Shown: positions 61,439 to 64,000 of the stretch, one piece after another | How the letters are laid out: each line of letters begins with the position of its first letter | How positions within the stretch are numbered: the stretch's first letter is position 1 | NCBI RefSeq assembly: GCF_001618885.1 | Contig: NZ_CP015114.1 | Span: 806,001-870,000, forward strand | Reading direction: 5' to 3' | Length of the DNA stretch: 64,000 nt | DNA from: Staphylococcus condimenti | GTDB taxonomy: Bacteria; Bacillota; Bacilli; Staphylococcales; Staphylococcaceae | The notes under the pieces: generated by a model | Database searches by the model: none | What the model saw: the letters and a program-made list of their open reading frames with translations, nothing else | What the model was told of the DNA's origin: nothing | Program-made: the position numbers and the translations under genes

Positions 61439-61447
61439 ATTATATCA
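61439..61447 (-). promoter_or_regulatory. Extended -10 promoter of the protease cassette
   Basis: Minus strand TGATATAAT (consensus extended -10); the -35 is weak. It lies at the end of the XkdX-like gene and points at the protease, so the cassette can be transcribed independently of the phage late operon. Confidence 0.6.
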
Positions 61448-61448
61448 T

Positions 61449-61589
61449 TTACTCTGGATAATCTTCACCAGTAATTTCTTTGTATTCTTCTTTAGTCAAT
61501 GCGTCTAACTCTACATAAGTTTGAATATCCTCGTTTGTGTAGCAGTTAATGTCATAAAAATATTTAATTGAATCGAATCCTGGATACAT
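61449..61589 (-). CDS. XkdX-like small phage tail protein
   Basis: 46 aa: starts MYPGFDSIKYFYDINCYTNE and ends in VELDALTKEEYKEITGEDYPE. The Thr-Lys-Glu-Glu-Tyr-Lys-Glu-Ile-Thr-Gly segment is the XkdX signature. GGGAG lies 7 bases before the ATG. XkdX-type genes sit between tail and lysis genes in many phages. Confidence 0.78.
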   Translation of the reverse strand: MYPGFDSIKYFYDINCYTNEDIQTYVELDALTKEEYKEITGEDYPE

Positions 61590-61590
61590 A

Positions 61591-62091
61591 TTAATTACTC
61601 CCTTTCAATTTTGTTATTTCAAGCATAGTTTTAGCTTGTTGTAATTCCATATCTTTTAAACGTTTTTCTTTTGCGGTTAATTCTTTCATTGTTTGTGCTT
61701 GGATAATCTCATTCTGTTTCAAACGTTGTTCTTTTTTCACAAGTTCTATCGCTAAAGCAGCTTGTTCTTTTTGAGACTTCATTAACTGATTAGCTGTCTT
61801 AGTTACTTGCATTTGTGCTTGAGCCAACATTTTTTCGCTAGTGTTAGGTATATAAGGCGTTTTTTCTTCGCCGCTTTCTTCAACAGAGCGGTTATATTCC
61901 CACTCGTTATAGCTAATGCCTTGCCATTTACCATCTTTATAAGAAATTGGTTCGTATAATTCACTAGATGGCATTTCTTCGGTATATCTATCTTCATCAT
62001 AAACAAAACGTTCAGCACCTGTTTCTTCATCTAAAATTGATTGAATAAGTTTAGGTGTGCCATTCGTTTTATCAAAAATCTGTTTAAACAT
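61591..62091 (-). CDS. Phage tail-associated protein with coiled coil
   Basis: 166 aa; the N-terminal half is acidic and aromatic (GKWQGISYNEWEYN), the C-terminal half a long helix rich in Gln, Lys, Glu and Met with heptad character (SQKEQAALAIELVKKEQRL...). It resembles the small structural proteins found between BppU and XkdX in staphylococcal phages. Exact role unknown. It follows the BppU gene at 11 bp. Confidence 0.65.
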   Translation of the reverse strand: MFKQIFDKTNGTPKLIQSILDEETGAERFVYDEDRYTEEMPSSELYEPISYKDGKWQGISYNEWEYNRSVEESGEEKTPYIPNTSEKMLAQAQMQVTKTANQLMKSQKEQAALAIELVKKEQRLKQNEIIQAQTMKELTAKEKRLKDMELQQAKTMLEITKLKGSN

Positions 62092-62102
62092 TTACTCCCT
62101 CC

Positions 62103-63443
62103 TTATATAATCCAATTATCTTGGTAAATAATATAATCGGTACTTGAATAACTATCTGCTTCATTTGTATGAAACTCAATATCACCACCACTAATGATAA
62201 CTTTAGTCGGTATTTTAGCATTAGTCGATACACCTGATGAATATATCTTATTAGGTACAAATTCCGGTGGTATTGTGGCTACTACGTTTTTACCGTTCGT
62301 AAGATTTTCGACACCTAAACGGACATATACTTGTTTGGAATTGCCATTATCAATAACTCGATAAGATGGTTCGAAGTCTGGGGTTGATGATTTTTTATAT
62401 CCATTTTTGAGCGTAAGAGGTGTCCAACCTGTATCGAAATTTTCTAGCATTAAATCTTTCCAACCTGAATCTATACCTTTATGGATATTTTTTTTATATG
62501 TTTTCCCTGTGCTACTGATAGTAGCTAGAATTTGTTTCGTTTGGTCTGGACCTTCTGTGATATCTACATTTACATATCTTAGATCATCACTTTTCCCATC
62601 AGGATCATTTTTCATTTTGTAAATTAAGTAATAACCTGTACTTAAATCTACTGCGTCGACCTCTGATTTGACTATTCTCATCCCACTATCATTCGTTAAT
62701 TTATACTTTTGCCAGTTAGAAAAGTCAGGTAATGTTGGCGTTTCTCCAATTGGACCTGGAGGACCTTGCTCTCCAGTATCACCTTTTTCTCCTTGTGGAC
62801 CCGGTGGGCCTGCGACACCTTGCAAACCTTTCTCGCCTGTTTCTCCTTGTGGACCTTGCTCGCCTTTCGGACCTACTAATCCTTGTTCGCCTTTATCGCC
62901 TTTCGCGCCTTTGAACATTGACGGATTACTAATAACATAACCTTTTAAATCTTCATTAACACGATCTTTAAAATCATCATCTAATATTTCTAGTGTATTA
63001 TCTTTGATTATTCTTTTAATAGCTTCATCAACTAAGTTGAAACTCAATTCTTTACGCACAGGTTCTTCAATACCGCTATCTTTAATGTTAAACGAGAAGT
63101 TGACTGCATGAATTGATTCATTTTCATTTACAAGAAATAACTTTGCATTTACTTTACCTACATGTTTTATTACATTTACAGGGACGTTGTATTGAATAAC
63201 TCCGCTTTCAGGCATAACAATTTGTAATGCTTCATCTTCAAAGATGGAACCGTCTTGTAAATATAAATTCAATACAGGACGCATGTTTACTAAATTTAAA
63301 TTAACGGGTTTGTCGTTCCATTTAACAAAAATTCTAATAGAAGCTGTTTGTTCATCTTCAGTGTAAAAGTTGGCGTCAATACTACCAATATCAACACCAC
63401 GTTCATTAATATTTGTACTAATATCCTTATTTTTAAATATCAT
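62103..63443 (-). CDS. BppU-type phage baseplate upper protein with collagen-like repeat
   Basis: 446 aa. The N-terminal ~150 residues have the BppU fold ([40 protein letters not shown]). Residues about 180-235 form a Gly-X-Y collagen-like stretch ([32 protein letters not shown]). The C-terminal part is a beta-rich receptor-binding region of unclear family. It holds or carries the receptor-binding protein at the tail tip. Confidence 0.85.
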   Translation of the reverse strand: MIFKNKDISTNINERGVDIGSIDANFYTEDEQTASIRIFVKWNDKPVNLNLVNMRPVLNLYLQDGSIFEDEALQIVMPESGVIQYNVPVNVIKHVGKVNAKLFLVNENESIHAVNFSFNIKDSGIEEPVRKELSFNLVDEAIKRIIKDNTLEILDDDFKDRVNEDLKGYVISNPSMFKGAKGDKGEQGLVGPKGEQGPQGETGEKGLQGVAGPPGPQGEKGDTGEQGPPGPIGETPTLPDFSNWQKYKLTNDSGMRIVKSEVDAVDLSTGYYLIYKMKNDPDGKSDDLRYVNVDITEGPDQTKQILATISSTGKTYKKNIHKGIDSGWKDLMLENFDTGWTPLTLKNGYKKSSTPDFEPSYRVIDNGNSKQVYVRLGVENLTNGKNVVATIPPEFVPNKIYSSGVSTNAKIPTKVIISGGDIEFHTNEADSYSSTDYIIYQDNWII

Positions 63444-63455
63444 TTTGTCACCTCA

Positions 63456-64000
63456 TTATTTATACTGATCTCGAGTGTAATAAATACCTTTTAAACCAAT
63501 TTGTTTGTATAAATTGGCTATTGTTGTAGCTTGGTGCTGGCACCATTCAATAGCTGTAGCGTATTGATGTGTAGCAGGATTTTTAGGGTTCCAACGCATA
63601 CGGTATAACGTATTTTGACCTTTGTTTATATAACCCTCACGCACAAATTTAGCCCCACCTATAATACCTTTAGAAGGCGTAGTCCAACCGTGATTACGTG
63701 CAAAGTTAATTGCATTATTAGGATTACTATCAAATGCACCTATACCAAAATAGTTATATATACCATAACGACCGCTTGCAAAATTTGATTTACCATATCC
63801 GCTTTCGAGAAAGGCATGAGCGATTAGGTATATCTCATTCAAATTATATCGTTTGCATGCAGTCGAAAACGCTTGTCCTTGATTATGGAGGGTTCCCTTA
63901 CCTTTTAATATCTGATTTAGTTTTGATACAGGGACACCTTGATACTTACCTAAATTAAGCATTTGATAACGCTGTGTACTATTATTCCAAATTTTATTTG
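63456..64000 (-). CDS. Phage tail-associated glucosaminidase-type lysin (C-terminal part; start beyond window)
   Basis: The frame is open through the end of the window, so only the last 181 residues are seen, beginning KIWNNSTQRYQM. Catalytic domain of the LytD/glucosaminidase type: YLIAHAFLESGYGKSNFASG with the catalytic Glu, YNYFGIGAFD and AIEWCQHQATTIANLYKQIG. In staphylococcal phages this module ends a tail-tip peptidoglycan hydrolase with an N-terminal CHAP domain, needed to open the wall during DNA entry. A start at 63962 (MLNLGKYQ) would split the protein and I reject it. Confidence 0.8.
   Translation of the reverse strand, partial: NKIWNNSTQRYQMLNLGKYQGVPVSKLNQILKGKGTLHNQGQAFSTACKRYNLNEIYLIAHAFLESGYGKSNFASGRYGIYNYFGIGAFDSNPNNAINFARNHGWTTPSKGIIGGAKFVREGYINKGQNTLYRMRWNPKNPATHQYATAIEWCQHQATTIANLYKQIGLKGIYYTRDQYK

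Larger units (their letters stand above)
57294..64000 (-). mobile_element. Prophage, lysis/baseplate end (partial; other end outside window)
   Basis: From the lacE junction the window holds, all on the minus strand: terminator, endolysin, LC3-type holin, small membrane proteins, a protease cassette, an XkdX-like protein, a tail-associated protein, a BppU-type baseplate protein with collagen repeats, and the end of a tail peptidoglycan hydrolase. This is the lysis-proximal end of a staphylococcal siphovirus. In such phages the lysis module lies next to an attachment site, so the junction at 57281-57294 should be attL or attR. Confidence 0.88.

Noticed and set aside
62668..62940. Plus-strand ORF rich in Pro, Ser and Cys
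   Set aside because: It is the antisense of the collagen-like repeat of the baseplate gene.
63456..63962. A complete 168-aa protein starting at 63962
   Set aside because: The frame is open to the window end with no Shine-Dalgarno at 63962; it is the end of a larger hydrolase.

Overview
The window is a low-GC Firmicutes chromosome and reads as a coagulase-negative Staphylococcus. The evidence is the gene content and order: pot genes / UPF0223 / pdhDCBA / ykyA / def, rpoY-rnjA / ktr / cydBA, ptsIH, ykoEDC, the purEKCSQLFMNHD operon diverging from folD, and qoxABCD. A species close to S. carnosus, S. condimenti or S. simulans is plausible from the lac/ars layout and the unusual proteins, but this is inference and not proven by the sequence.

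Layout. 1-3.4 kb: polyamine ABC transporter (potC cut by the window edge, potB, potA) and its XRE-cupin regulator, on the minus strand. 3.4-9.8 kb: UPF0223 protein, pyruvate dehydrogenase operon (pdhA-B-C-D) and a YkyA-like lipoprotein. 9.9-14.4 kb: def, a DUF1801 protein, rpoY-rnjA (RNase J1 with a long low-complexity tail) and a Ktr RCK subunit. 14.5-19.7 kb: cytochrome bd oxidase (cydAB), a glutaredoxin-like protein and the PTS general proteins ptsH-ptsI. 19.8-26.7 kb: a DUF697-like protein, an rRNA methyltransferase, a membrane protein, a TPP riboswitch controlling ykoEDC, and a small basic protein. 26.9-39.2 kb: the complete purine operon on the minus strand and divergent folD, with PurR boxes between them. 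39.3-43.1 kb: an M42 aminopeptidase and flavohemoglobin hmp, split by a complete ISL3-family IS with an exact 8-bp target duplication. 43.5-48.1 kb: a small secreted Ig-like protein and the qoxABCD terminal oxidase. 48.2-57.3 kb: a nucleoside hydrolase, a DeoR regulator, lacABCD (lacD frameshifted), arsBC without arsR, and lacG plus a truncated lacE on the opposite strand. 57.3-64 kb: one end of a prophage (lysis module, a protease cassette, baseplate and tail genes), running off the window.

How it fits together. Most of the first 48 kb is core metabolism: pyruvate to acetyl-CoA, PTS phosphorelay, two quinol oxidases, de novo purine synthesis with its one-carbon supply, and thiamine-precursor and polyamine uptake. 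The accessory part is the lac-ars-prophage region. Lactose use looks decayed there: lacE is truncated, lacF is absent and lacD is frameshifted.

Most interesting observations: (1) in the prophage, a self-contained promoter - trypsin-like protease - 55-aa protein - terminator cassette (moron architecture) whose protease is split by a one-base homopolymer frameshift; (2) a 346-bp pdhB-pdhC intergenic region with four alternating copies of one heptamer that can form mutually exclusive hairpins; (3) ISL3 insertion exactly between hmp and its terminator; (4) overlapping palindromes between purE and folD beside the PurR boxes; (5) prophage insertion in, or a junction at, lacE.
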